Assembly: GCA_016926595.1 (NCBI GenBank)
Contig: JAFGOG010000085.1
Location: 1 to 15,481, forward strand
Reading direction: 5' to 3'
Length of the DNA stretch: 15,481 nucleotides
Origin: Anaerolineae bacterium
GTDB taxonomy: Bacteria > Chloroflexota > Anaerolineae > JAAYZQ01
The notes beneath the pieces are model-generated. The model was not told the DNA's origin. It worked only from the letters and a program-made list of their open reading frames with translations, and searched no databases. A program made the translations under genes and the position numbers. This document shows positions 7,068-13,981 of the stretch, one piece after another; the first letter of the stretch is position 1; every line of letters begins with the position of its first letter.

Positions 7068-8317
7068 CGATTTTCGAGCCCTAACCGTTCCACCAACCGC
7101 TTTAGATCAGCCACGTCAGGATCGATGTGGTGCGGTGAACCGGCGGCTTTGATGGCGCTGCTGACGTCCTTGAGACCGTTTCCGGTGACCAGGACCACAA
7201 CCCGGTCTTGGGGATTCAAGCGGCCCTCACTGAGCATCTTGAGCAGGCCTGCCAAGGGCGCCGCACCGGCCGGTTCGGCAAAGATGCCTGTCAGGCGGCC
7301 CAGGATGCGCATGGCCTCCAGGATCTCTTGGTCGGTGACGGTGAGATACTCGCCCCCGGTGTCACGCACCGCGCGAAGGGCCTTGATCCGATCGCGAGGC
7401 ACGCCCACGGCGATGCTGTCGGCCAAGGTGACCGGGACGACCGGCACAATCTCCTCAGTACCAGAACGCCACGCCTCGTACAGCACCCGGGAGCCCTCGG
7501 CCTGGACGCCCATCAGCCGGGGCGCGCGCTCGATCAGGCCAAGGGCCAGCAGATCGCGCAGCCCCTTGCCCAGCCCGCCGATGATGCAGCCATCGCCCAC
7601 CCCGACAAAGATGTGGGTCGGCGGGCGCCAGTTCAACTGCTCGCAGATTTCCAAGGCCGCCGTCTTTTTTCCCTCACTCATGTACGGGTTGTAGGCCGTA
7701 CTGCGGCTGTACCAGCCATACAACCGGCTGGCCTCCAAAGACAGGTCGAAAGCCTGGTCATAGGTACCGCGTACCAGGATAACCGTAGCGCCAAAGATAA
7801 GAAGCTGAGCTACCTTGGCCTGGGGTGCTGTTTCAGGCACAAAGATCACGTTTTGCAGCCCCACACTGGCCGACAGCCCGGCCAGCGACGAAGCGGCATT
7901 GCCGCTGCTGGCGGCGCAGATCACCTCGCTGCCAAGCTCGATCGCCTTGACAATGCCCACAGCGCTGGCCCGGTCTTTGAAAGAAGCGGTCGGCTGGCGG
8001 CCGTCGTCCTTGACCCACAGGCGAGGCAGCCCCAGGTGCTCGCGCAACCGCTCTACCGGGTAGAGCGGCGTCCAGCCGACTGTGAGCGGCGGCAGCGGGC
8101 TGATCGAACGAACCGGCAACAACGGCTTGTAGCGCCAGATTGCCCGCATCGGATCGGCGGCCAGCGCCTGCGGGGTCAACCGCTTCCGGATCCGATCATA
8201 GTCGTACACAACGTCGAGGATGCCCTCGTCGCCGTGCTTCGGACAGACATAGCGGACCTCGTCGATGCCATACTCTGCACCGCACAGCACGCACCTCAGC
8301 CCCAGCACATGATCCAT
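7064..8317 (-). CDS. thrC: Threonine synthase
   Basis: This pyridoxal-phosphate enzyme converts O-phospho-L-homoserine to L-threonine, the last step of threonine synthesis. From the ATG at 8317 it has 417 residues. The N-terminus has a rubredoxin-like CxxC...C-x-x-H cluster (CVLC, then CPKH), common in bacterial ThrC. ASFKDR carries the PLP Schiff-base lysine (Lys114), followed by SSGNAASSLAG and the Gly-rich VGVGDGCIIGG, all typical of fold-type II enzymes. An upstream in-frame ATG at 8350 would add 11 residues, but GGAG stands at good spacing before 8317, and MDHVLGLRCVLC is a normal ThrC start. It is transcribed divergently from permease copy 1 and has its own promoter at 8384-8412. No other threonine-pathway gene is nearby. 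Confidence 0.94.
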   Translation of the reverse strand: MDHVLGLRCVLCGAEYGIDEVRYVCPKHGDEGILDVVYDYDRIRKRLTPQALAADPMRAIWRYKPLLPVRSISPLPPLTVGWTPLYPVERLREHLGLPRLWVKDDGRQPTASFKDRASAVGIVKAIELGSEVICAASSGNAASSLAGLSASVGLQNVIFVPETAPQAKVAQLLIFGATVILVRGTYDQAFDLSLEASRLYGWYSRSTAYNPYMSEGKKTAALEICEQLNWRPPTHIFVGVGDGCIIGGLGKGLRDLLALGLIERAPRLMGVQAEGSRVLYEAWRSGTEEIVPVVPVTLADSIAVGVPRDRIKALRAVRDTGGEYLTVTDQEILEAMRILGRLTGIFAEPAGAAPLAGLLKMLSEGRLNPQDRVVVLVTGNGLKDVSSAIKAAGSPHHIDPDVADLKRLVERLGLENR

Positions 8318-8383
8318 CGAACCCACTCCGTCCACCGCTCTGTGCCGCATGCTTCTAACGGCCAGGGTTTGATCCCCTGTGAA

Positions 8384-8412
8384 ATTGTAACACCAGGCAG
8401 GTGCTTTGTCAA
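8384..8412 (-). promoter_or_regulatory. Sigma70-like promoter of thrC
   Basis: On the minus strand TTGACA (8412-8407) and TACAAT (8389-8384) are spaced by 17 bases, close to consensus. The predicted transcript starts near 8377, about 60 bases before the chosen ATG at 8317. Confidence 0.75.
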
Positions 8413-8415
8413 AAA

Positions 8416-8425
8416 TGACCGGCCT
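8416..8425. repeat. Arm 1 of spaced 10-bp inverted repeat in divergent promoter region
   Basis: TGACCGGCCT here is the exact reverse complement of AGGCCGGTCA at 8491-8500. This arm sits just beyond the thrC -35 element, between the two divergent promoters. The pair could be operator half-sites for a looping or paired regulator. Confidence 0.4.
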
Positions 8426-8461
8426 GAGCCAGCCCTATGACTGAAGAGGGTCGCATACAAG

Positions 8462-8490
8462 TTGCCGAAATCGCCCACATGCGTTATACT
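8462..8490 (+). promoter_or_regulatory. Promoter of permease-Usp cassette copy 1
   Basis: TTGCCG (8462-8467) and TATACT (8485-8490) are separated by 17 bases. The same arrangement, TTGCCA-N17-TATACT, stands in front of cassette copy 2, so the promoter was duplicated with the genes. The predicted start of transcription is near 8497. Confidence 0.75.
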
Positions 8491-8500
8491 AGGCCGGTCA
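8491..8500. repeat. Arm 2 of spaced 10-bp inverted repeat, at transcription start of copy 1
   Basis: AGGCCGGTCA directly follows the -10 element and covers the predicted +1. It is the exact reverse complement of 8416-8425. A protein bound here would block copy 1 transcription. The arm is not conserved after the copy 2 promoter. Confidence 0.4.
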
Positions 8501-8521
8501 ACTATCACTTGGAGGATACAG

Positions 8522-9829
8522 ATTACCTTCTTTATTGCTCTGGGCATTTTTCTGTTCGTGCTGGCAGCCATCGGCTTTCGCTGGATGCACGAAACGGCCG
8601 CCGCCTTGCTGGGCGCCGTGGCTATATGGCTGGTCCATTATATCGGTGGAACCTTCTTCCCGTCGCTGCGGATCATCAATTTCGAGGAAGCGATGGCCTT
8701 TGTCGATTGGAACGTCATCTTTTTGATCCTGGGGATGATGATCTTTATGGCCATGTTCAGCGAGACGGGCATCCTTCGCTGGCTGGCCTTTCGCGCCTTT
8801 CGCCTGGCCGGGGGCAACGTGTGGCTATTGGGCCTGATCCTGCTCCTGCTCACGGGGGTCACTTCCAGTTTCCTCAATAACGTGACGGCCATGCTGCTCC
8901 TGGTGCCGCTGTCGATCCAGATCGCCCAAGCAGCCGGCCTCCATCCTTTCACCTACGTGATCCCGGAGGTTCTGGCGGCCAACATCGGCGGCGCGGCCAC
9001 CCTGATCGGCGATCCGCCCAGCACGATCGTCGGCTCGGCAATCGGGCTGGGGTTTTTCGAGTATGCGATCGAGGCGGCCGTGGTGGTCCTGGTGTCGCTC
9101 GCCCTGCTGGTGGGCCTGACCGCCTGGCTATACCGCCGCGACCTGGCAGGCGCCAAGAAGGAGGTCTCGCCAAGCCTGATCCGGCAGTTGGAATCGGGCG
9201 CGCGCATCACCGACCCGGCGCTGCTGCGCAAAGCCGGCGCGGTCGGGCTGGTCACGTTGGTCCTGTTTCTGATCGGCGACCTGTTTGGACTGCCGGCCAG
9301 TGTGATCGCCATGACCGGCGCGGTATCACTCATCGTCTGGGTGCGGCCCGATATGCACCGCATGATGCGCGAGGTAGACTGGACGACGCTGTTCTTCTTT
9401 ATCGGCATCTTTGTGGTGGTGGGCGGCCTCGAAAGGGCGGGCGCTATCGAGTGGGTAGCTCACGCTATCGGCAGTCTGGCGGGAGGCAGCAAGACACTGG
9501 CGACGATCCTGATGGTATGGGTGTCGGGCGGCGTTTCGGGCACTGTGGACAATATCCCCTTTACCGTGGCCGCCCTGCCGATCGCAGAAGAGCTCACCAA
9601 CACAATCGTATCCACAAAGGGCAGCCCGGTGCTCTACTGGGCCTTGATCCTCGGAGCAGACCTGGGCAGCAATCTGACCTACGTGGGAGGAGCGGCCAAT
9701 ATCGTCGCCGTCGGCCTGCTGGCCCAGGCCGGCTACCGGGTGACCTTTGGCCGCTTTGTGCGCGACGGCATCGTGGTGACAGTGGCTACCCTGTTGGTGG
9801 CTACTGTCTGGCTGTTAATTCGGTATTGA
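8522..9829 (+). CDS. NhaD/ArsB-family ion permease, copy 1 (probable ATT start)
   Basis: This 435-residue polytopic membrane protein belongs to the ion transporter superfamily of NhaD antiporters, ArsB and the P protein (CitMHS-like fold). It has about 11-12 hydrophobic segments, the signature NIGGAATLIGDPPSTIVGS, and two half-repeat motifs: LNNVT (Asn119-Asn120) and VDNIPFT. The first motif normally reads DN; Asp is replaced by Asn here. For the start, the TTG at 8462 lies in the -35 box, upstream of transcription, so it is excluded. GGAGG at 8511-8515 stands 6 bases before an in-frame ATT at 8522, and no ATG, GTG or TTG fits. The spacing from GGAG matches that of the ATG in copy 2. Compared with copy 2 it lacks a signal-like leader of about 35 residues. 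Substrate (Na+/H+, arsenite or anion) is not certain. Confidence 0.88.
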   Translation: MTFFIALGIFLFVLAAIGFRWMHETAAALLGAVAIWLVHYIGGTFFPSLRIINFEEAMAFVDWNVIFLILGMMIFMAMFSETGILRWLAFRAFRLAGGNVWLLGLILLLLTGVTSSFLNNVTAMLLLVPLSIQIAQAAGLHPFTYVIPEVLAANIGGAATLIGDPPSTIVGSAIGLGFFEYAIEAAVVVLVSLALLVGLTAWLYRRDLAGAKKEVSPSLIRQLESGARITDPALLRKAGAVGLVTLVLFLIGDLFGLPASVIAMTGAVSLIVWVRPDMHRMMREVDWTTLFFFIGIFVVVGGLERAGAIEWVAHAIGSLAGGSKTLATILMVWVSGGVSGTVDNIPFTVAALPIAEELTNTIVSTKGSPVLYWALILGADLGSNLTYVGGAANIVAVGLLAQAGYRVTFGRFVRDGIVVTVATLLVATVWLLIRY

Positions 9830-9843
9830 CTCGGAGAGAGCAA

Positions 9844-10266
9844 ATGGGCAGAATTCTGTGCGCGACCCGAGGCGGGGAGGACAGCCAGCGCACCCAGCAG
9901 GTGGCAATCGCCCTGGCTAAAGAACAGGGCGACGAGCTGGTCTTTTTATACGTGGCCGACGCCAGCTTTCTCGACCGCATCGCCGCGGCGGTGGTGGTGG
10001 ACGTACACTCGGAGCTGGACCATATGGGCCGGTTCCAGTTAGCGATTGCTCAGGAACAAGCAGCCGAGCAGGGGGTGGACGCCCAGATCGCCATCCGTCA
10101 TGGCCGCCTGCGCCCCGAGCTGATCGCAGCCGTCTGCGAGCTGGGCATCACCCTGATCGTCCTGGGCCGTCCCCAGGGCCGGACGGCCGTCTTTGACGAT
10201 GCTGCCCTGGAAGAGTTTGCCGCCGAGCTTGAAGCGAAAACCGCGGCAAAAGTCCGTGTCCTATAG
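9844..10266 (+). CDS. UspA-family universal stress protein, copy 1
   Basis: This 140-residue single-domain Usp starts at an ATG with GGAGAG upstream, 14 bases after the permease, so the two are surely co-transcribed. The Rossmann-like alternation is clear (ILCATRG, LVFLYVADAS, IAIRHG, LIVLGRP). The ATP-binding signature G-x2-G-x9-G-S/T seen in nucleotide-binding Usp proteins is not intact: there is GRPQG at 108-112, but no later Gly-Ser/Thr. It may thus bind no ATP or bind it differently. It is about 88 percent identical to copy 2 over residues 1-87 but only about half identical after that. I infer a partner or regulator of the adjacent transporter. Confidence 0.9.
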   Translation: MGRILCATRGGEDSQRTQQVAIALAKEQGDELVFLYVADASFLDRIAAAVVVDVHSELDHMGRFQLAIAQEQAAEQGVDAQIAIRHGRLRPELIAAVCELGITLIVLGRPQGRTAVFDDAALEEFAAELEAKTAAKVRVL

Positions 10267-10271
10267 ACCAC

Positions 10272-10292
10272 CAGGCCTGGGCTCAAGGCCTG
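10272..10292 (+). terminator. Hairpin after Usp copy 1, possible weak terminator
   Basis: CAGGCCT and AGGCCTG form a perfect 7-bp stem with a 7-base loop, 5 bases after the Usp stop codon. An alternative stem, GCTCA with TGAGC, overlaps it. There is no run of T afterwards, so intrinsic termination is uncertain. Its place before the copy 2 promoter fits a transcript end. Confidence 0.4.
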
Positions 10293-10355
10293 AGCAAGGG
10301 ACAGTTTCTCCTGGCTGCGCATCCACCTTTGCCCATTTGCAGGTTTCCGACCCAG

Positions 10356-10384
10356 TTGCCAAAATCATCCTCATAGGCTATACT
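10356..10384 (+). promoter_or_regulatory. Promoter of permease-Usp cassette copy 2
   Basis: TTGCCA (10356-10361) and TATACT (10379-10384) are spaced by 17 bases, matching the copy 1 promoter in both boxes and in spacing. The expected transcript starts near 10391, about 29 bases before the ATG at 10420. Confidence 0.75.
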
Positions 10385-10419
10385 GTGCTGGATCGTTATT
10401 ACCTGAACGGAGACAATAG

Positions 10420-11829
10420 ATGAGACGAACGGCTGCGAGCAGCCTGTTCTACGCAGCACTAGTCAGTCCCCTGATACTAACCTTATGCTCGGCCCAGGAT
10501 GGCCGCCAGGCGGGCCAAGACCTCGTTTTCTGGCTCATGCTGGGCATCTTTGTGCTATTCCTCGCCGCCATCGGCTTTCACGTGATGCACGAAACGTCGG
10601 CCGCGCTGCTGGGCGCTGTGATCGTCTGGTTGTTCAGCTACATAGGCGGCACCTTTTCTCCCTCGCTGCGGATCATCGACTTTCAGGAGGCGATGACCTT
10701 TGTCGACTGGAATGTCATCTTTTTGATCCTGGGGATGATGATCTTCAAGGCCATGCTCAGCGAGACCAGCGTCTTTCGCTGGTTGGGCTACCAGGCCTTT
10801 CGCTTGACCAAGGGCAGCGCCTGGCTGTTGGGGTTGATTCTGATATTGCTCACCGGGGTGACTTCCAGCCTTGTCGACAACGTGACCTCGGTCCTGCTGG
10901 TGGTTCCCCTGTCCATCGAGATTGCCCAGACGGTGCGGGTCCATCCTTTCGCGTTCGTAGTGCCGGAGGTGCTGGCCGCCAACATTGGCGGCGCAGCAAC
11001 GCTGGTGGGCGACCCTCCCAGCACGATCGTCGGGTCGTATCTGGGCCTGGGTTTTTTCGAGTATGCGGCAGAGGCAGCGTTGGTGGTGCTCGTTTCCCTC
11101 GCCCTGTTGGTCGGCCTGTGGGCCCTGCTTTACCGCCGCGAGCTGGGCGGGGCAAAAAAAGACCCATCGCCGGCGTTGATCAAGGAGCTCGAGGCCCAGG
11201 CCAAGATCACCGACCCTGTGCTGCTGCGCAAAGCCGGTGTGATGGGTCTGGTGACGCTGGCTCTGTTCATGATCGCCGGCCTCTTTGAATTGCCACTCGG
11301 CGTGGCAGCCATGACCGGCGCCGTGTGCCTCATCGTGTGGGTGCAACCCGACATGTACCGCATGACGCGCGAGGTAGACTGGACCACCCTTCTGTTCTTC
11401 ATAGGCGTCTTTGTCCTGGTTGGAGGGTTGGAAAACGCCGGCGTCATCGACTGGATCACACAGGCGATTGTGAGACTGGCAGGCAATAGCCTGACACTGG
11501 CTACGGTTCTGATGGTATGGGTCTCTGGCCTGGTCTCCGGCATCGTCGACAACATCCCCTTTACCGTGGCCGCGCTGCCTGTGGCCGAGATGCTCAGCAA
11601 CAGCATCCCGGCCGCCAGTGGGAATCCGGTGTTGTACTGGGCGCTGATCCTGGGCGCCGACATGGGCGGCAACTTGACATACGTCGGCGCATCGGCCAAC
11701 ATCGTGGCCATAGGCATCCTGGCCCAGGCCGGCTACCGGATAACCTTTGGACGATTTCTGCGCGACGGCGCACTGATCACGGTCGCAACCCTGGTGGTGG
11801 CGACGATCTGGCTGCTGGTCAGGTACTGA
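10420..11829 (+). CDS. NhaD/ArsB-family ion permease, copy 2
   Basis: This 469-residue paralogue of copy 1 starts at an ATG with GGAG 7 bases upstream. Residues 1-25 (charged MRRT, a hydrophobic stretch, then LCSAQD) look like a signal peptide or an extra membrane helix that copy 1 lacks. The body has the family signature NIGGAATLVGDPPSTIVGS, VDNVT with Asp153 kept, and VDNIPFT in the second half. In the NhaD branch the Asp of the first motif is needed for cation/proton exchange, as I recall from Vibrio NhaD mutagenesis. Copy 2 is therefore the better candidate for an active antiporter. About 11-12 further hydrophobic segments are visible. The substrate is not settled, since Asp-Pro-Pro-Ser-Thr resembles ArsB/P-protein members more than NhaD itself. 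Confidence 0.92.
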   Translation: MRRTAASSLFYAALVSPLILTLCSAQDGRQAGQDLVFWLMLGIFVLFLAAIGFHVMHETSAALLGAVIVWLFSYIGGTFSPSLRIIDFQEAMTFVDWNVIFLILGMMIFKAMLSETSVFRWLGYQAFRLTKGSAWLLGLILILLTGVTSSLVDNVTSVLLVVPLSIEIAQTVRVHPFAFVVPEVLAANIGGAATLVGDPPSTIVGSYLGLGFFEYAAEAALVVLVSLALLVGLWALLYRRELGGAKKDPSPALIKELEAQAKITDPVLLRKAGVMGLVTLALFMIAGLFELPLGVAAMTGAVCLIVWVQPDMYRMTREVDWTTLLFFIGVFVLVGGLENAGVIDWITQAIVRLAGNSLTLATVLMVWVSGLVSGIVDNIPFTVAALPVAEMLSNSIPAASGNPVLYWALILGADMGGNLTYVGASANIVAIGILAQAGYRITFGRFLRDGALITVATLVVATIWLLVRY

Positions 11830-11845
11830 TGGCCGGAAAAGACCT

Positions 11846-11870
11846 TAGGGGTGCGGAGACCGGACCCCTA
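11846..11870 (+). other. Intercistronic RNA hairpin between permease 2 and Usp 2
   Basis: TAGGGGT pairs with ACCCCTA, then after one G-G mismatch CGG pairs with CCG around an AGA loop. Copy 1 has no equivalent. No T-run follows, so RNA stability or differential expression is more likely than termination. Confidence 0.5.
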
Positions 11871-11907
11871 TGCACAAACATATATGCCAAGTATGGAGAT
11901 GGAAAGT

Positions 11908-12342
11908 ATGGGCAAGATCTTGTGTGCCACCCGAGGCGGAGAAGATAGCCAACGGACACAGATGGCGGCCATCACCCTGGCCAAGGAGCAGGGTGACGAG
12001 CTGATCTTTTTGTATGTGGCCGATGCCAGCTTTCTGGACAACATCGCCGCGGCGGTGGTCGTAGACGTGCAGGCGGAGCTGGATCAGATGGGCCGGTTCC
12101 AATTGGCGATAGCTCAAGAACAAGCAGCCGAGCAGGGGGTAGAGGCCCAGATCGCCATCCGCCATGGACATCTGCGGGAGGAGCTGATCAAGGCAGCCAA
12201 AGAGCTCGGCGCTACCTTTGTCGTTCTCGGCAGCCCTCAGCAGGAAACCGCCGTCTTTGAAGAATCGGATCTGTACGCCTTTGTCGCCGAGGTGGAGACG
12301 CAGACAGGGGCCCAGGTGTTGGTCGTTTTAGGAGCGGACTGA
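11908..12342 (+). CDS. UspA-family universal stress protein, copy 2
   Basis: This 144-residue Usp is the paralogue of the one at 9844. I chose the ATG at 11908 because the protein then starts MGKILCATRGGEDS, exactly aligned with MGRILCATRGGEDS of copy 1, and GGAG plus GGAAAG precede it. In-frame ATGs at 11851, 11884, 11893 and 11899 are upstream alternatives. The glycine of the ATP signature is lost further: the loop reads GSPQQ at 108-112. By eye it has only 10 changes from copy 1 in residues 1-87, including the stretch IAAAVVVDV, but the last third is strongly changed. It lies 19 bases before the CPA2 antiporter gene, probably in the same operon. Confidence 0.9.
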   Translation: MGKILCATRGGEDSQRTQMAAITLAKEQGDELIFLYVADASFLDNIAAAVVVDVQAELDQMGRFQLAIAQEQAAEQGVEAQIAIRHGHLREELIKAAKELGATFVVLGSPQQETAVFEESDLYAFVAEVETQTGAQVLVVLGAD

Positions 12343-12361
12343 CCGGGAACGGGGGGATTGG

Positions 12362-13573
12362 ATGGAGCTGCTGCTTTCGTTTACTCTGGCCCTGGCGATT
12401 GTCGTCCTGGCAGCCAAGACCTCCGGCTATCTGAGCAGCCGGCTGGGTCAGCCCGCCGTCCTGGGCGAGCTGCTGATCGGGTTGATCCTTGGCCCTACCG
12501 TGCTCAACATACTGGACTGGCCTCTGCTCGGGGATGGCCACCTGGAGGAGACTTTTCACCAACTGGCCCACCTCGGCGTCCTGCTGCTGATGTTCATCGC
12601 CGGCCTGGAGGTAGACCTGGAAAGCATGCTCCAGACCGGTCGGCCGGCGCTGCTGGCAGGTGTCTTGGGAGTGGTGACGCCGATCCTGCTCGGAGCGCTG
12701 GCAATATTGCCTTTCGGCTTCGGCCTCCAGGATAGCCTGGCCATTGGCCTTGTGCTAGCTGCCACCAGCGTCAGCATATCGGCCCAAACCTTGATGGAAT
12801 TGGGGGTGCTGCGCAGCAGGGTGGGCATGACACTCCTCGGTGCAGCAGTAGTCGATGACATTCTAGCCATTCTGCTGCTCTCCCTCTTTCTGGCCCTGGC
12901 CACTGGAGGCGGAGGGGGCGCCTTGGCGATCATTTGGGTATTGGTCAGAATGATCGCCTTTCTGGGGATTGCTGCGGCTCTAGGGGCACTGCTCATCCCT
13001 CGCCTGGCAGGGCTCGTCGACGATCTGCCTATCAGTGAAGGTCTGCTGGCCCTGGCATTCGTGGTTGCGCTCATCTACGGCTGGGCAGCCGAGGCTTTGG
13101 GTGGGGTAGCAGGGATCACCGGCGCATTCCTCGCCGGAATCCTCTTCGCTCGCACCACCTTTAGACGGTCGATCGAAGCGAGGATGCGCACTCTAGCCTA
13201 CGCCTGGTTGGTTCCGGTCTTTTTCGTGAGCATCGGCTTAAGCGTCAATGCCCGAGGGCTGGATTGGAACGATCTGCTTTTGGCCCTGGTCATCACCGCC
13301 GTCGCCCTGCTCTCCAAACTGCTCGGGGCCGGACTGGGGGCCCGCTGGGGCGGGTTCTCCATCCGCGAGTCCCTACAGTTGGGGGTGGGCATGATGTCGC
13401 GGGGTGAAGTGGGGCTCATCGTGGCAACCGCAGAGATCGACGCCAATATGATCGAAAACCAGCTCTTTGCCGACGTGGTGATCATGGTCCTGGTCACCAC
13501 ACTGATTACGCCGATTGTTCTTCGGGCGCTTTATCCCAAGGCCGGCCGGCCCGCCCAGCCGCCGGAGGCCTGA
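12362..13573 (+). CDS. CPA2-family cation/proton antiporter
   Basis: This 403-residue membrane protein has the Na+/H+ exchanger domain of the CPA2 group (NapA/GerN/KefB-like) with about 12-13 hydrophobic segments. The ion-binding pair Asp165-Asp166 in AAVVDDILAI, the membrane Lys319 in LLSKLLGAG, the early GLEVDLE and the late GVGMMSRGEVGLIVAT are all characteristic. The Asp-Asp pair is typical of electrogenic Na+/H+ exchangers such as NapA rather than of KefC-type K+ channels, which usually have Gln-Asp. The protein ends soon after the membrane domain, so no cytoplasmic TrkA-N (RCK) domain is fused, and ligand control may come from separate proteins such as the Usp or PII-like neighbours. 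The ATG at 12362 follows a GGGGGGA ribosome-binding sequence. Confidence 0.93.
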   Translation: MELLLSFTLALAIVVLAAKTSGYLSSRLGQPAVLGELLIGLILGPTVLNILDWPLLGDGHLEETFHQLAHLGVLLLMFIAGLEVDLESMLQTGRPALLAGVLGVVTPILLGALAILPFGFGLQDSLAIGLVLAATSVSISAQTLMELGVLRSRVGMTLLGAAVVDDILAILLLSLFLALATGGGGGALAIIWVLVRMIAFLGIAAALGALLIPRLAGLVDDLPISEGLLALAFVVALIYGWAAEALGGVAGITGAFLAGILFARTTFRRSIEARMRTLAYAWLVPVFFVSIGLSVNARGLDWNDLLLALVITAVALLSKLLGAGLGARWGGFSIRESLQLGVGMMSRGEVGLIVATAEIDANMIENQLFADVVIMVLVTTLITPIVLRALYPKAGRPAQPPEA

Positions 13574-13596
13574 ACGCTCGGAAAGGGAGGATTGGA

Positions 13597-13956
13597 ATGC
13601 ATCTGGTAGTATTCGTGATCGATTGCGTGGAGCAGTGCTCAGACCTGCTAAGCGCCTGGGAGCAGGCCGGCGCGGTTGGCATCACCATTCTGGACAGCAC
13701 AGGCCTGCGGCGCCTTCGAGCCGCCATGCGCGATGACCTGCCTTTGATACCCTCCATGCGCGATCTCCTGGCCGGCCAGGAGGCACACCACCGCACGCTC
13801 TTTACTGTTGTGCCCGACGAAGCAACAGTGGATCGCATCGCCGCCGCCACACAACAGGTGGTAGGTGATCTGTCGCAGCCCAACTCTGGATTCCTGTTCG
13901 TAGTGCCTGTAAGCCGGGCGTTGGGCCTGCAAAAGCATGCCCACACCAAGCCGTGA
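13597..13956 (+). CDS. PII-like small signalling protein
   Basis: This 119-residue protein resembles the PII/PII-like superfamily of trimeric nucleotide-sensing regulators. The first strand is LVVFVID, followed by a helix and the hallmark GAxGxT (Gly25-Ala26-Val27-Gly28-Ile29-Thr30), then ILDSTG leading into a T-loop-like stretch (about 36-60). A later strand, TLFTVV, precedes DEATVDRIAAATQQVV, and GFLFVVPVSRALGL closes the fold. Classical PII features (the uridylylated YRGAEY site) are missing, so it is probably not GlnB or GlnK. The ATG follows GGAGG with 6-base spacing, 23 bases after the antiporter gene. PII-like proteins often control an adjacent transporter; I infer that here for the antiporter. 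The ligand is unknown. Confidence 0.75.
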   Translation: MHLVVFVIDCVEQCSDLLSAWEQAGAVGITILDSTGLRRLRAAMRDDLPLIPSMRDLLAGQEAHHRTLFTVVPDEATVDRIAAATQQVVGDLSQPNSGFLFVVPVSRALGLQKHAHTKP

Positions 13957-13981
13957 ACCCGGCTGAAAAGCGAGAAAGGCC

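Larger units (their letters stand above)
8462..10266 (+). repeat. Permease-Usp cassette, copy 1
   Basis: This unit comprises promoter, permease and Usp gene. It is repeated in the same order and orientation at 10356-12342, with roughly 70 percent identity between the permeases by eye. No insertion sequence or obvious direct repeat borders it. Confidence 0.85.
10356..12342 (+). repeat. Permease-Usp cassette, copy 2
   Basis: This is the second unit of the tandem duplication. It differs from copy 1 by an N-terminal leader on the permease and by a longer, hairpin-bearing spacer between the two genes (78 against 14 bases). Confidence 0.85.

Noticed and set aside
7208..8440. Long plus-strand open frame of 410 codons opposite thrC
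   Set aside because: The minus strand encodes a complete threonine synthase with PLP motifs; the opposite frame is rich in Gln, Arg and His, as expected of a shadow in GC-rich DNA.
8462..8464. TTG as start of permease copy 1
   Set aside because: It is part of the -35 box of the predicted promoter, upstream of the transcript start, has no ribosome-binding site, and would add a leader unlike the family.
10555..11346. Minus-strand open frame of 263 codons inside permease copy 2
   Set aside because: It is antisense to a clear membrane transporter and rich in His and Gln, with no ribosome-binding site or domain.
8462..12342. Composite transposon or IS-driven duplication
   Set aside because: No transposase, terminal inverted repeats or target-site duplications are visible around either cassette; the duplication looks old (about 70 percent identity).
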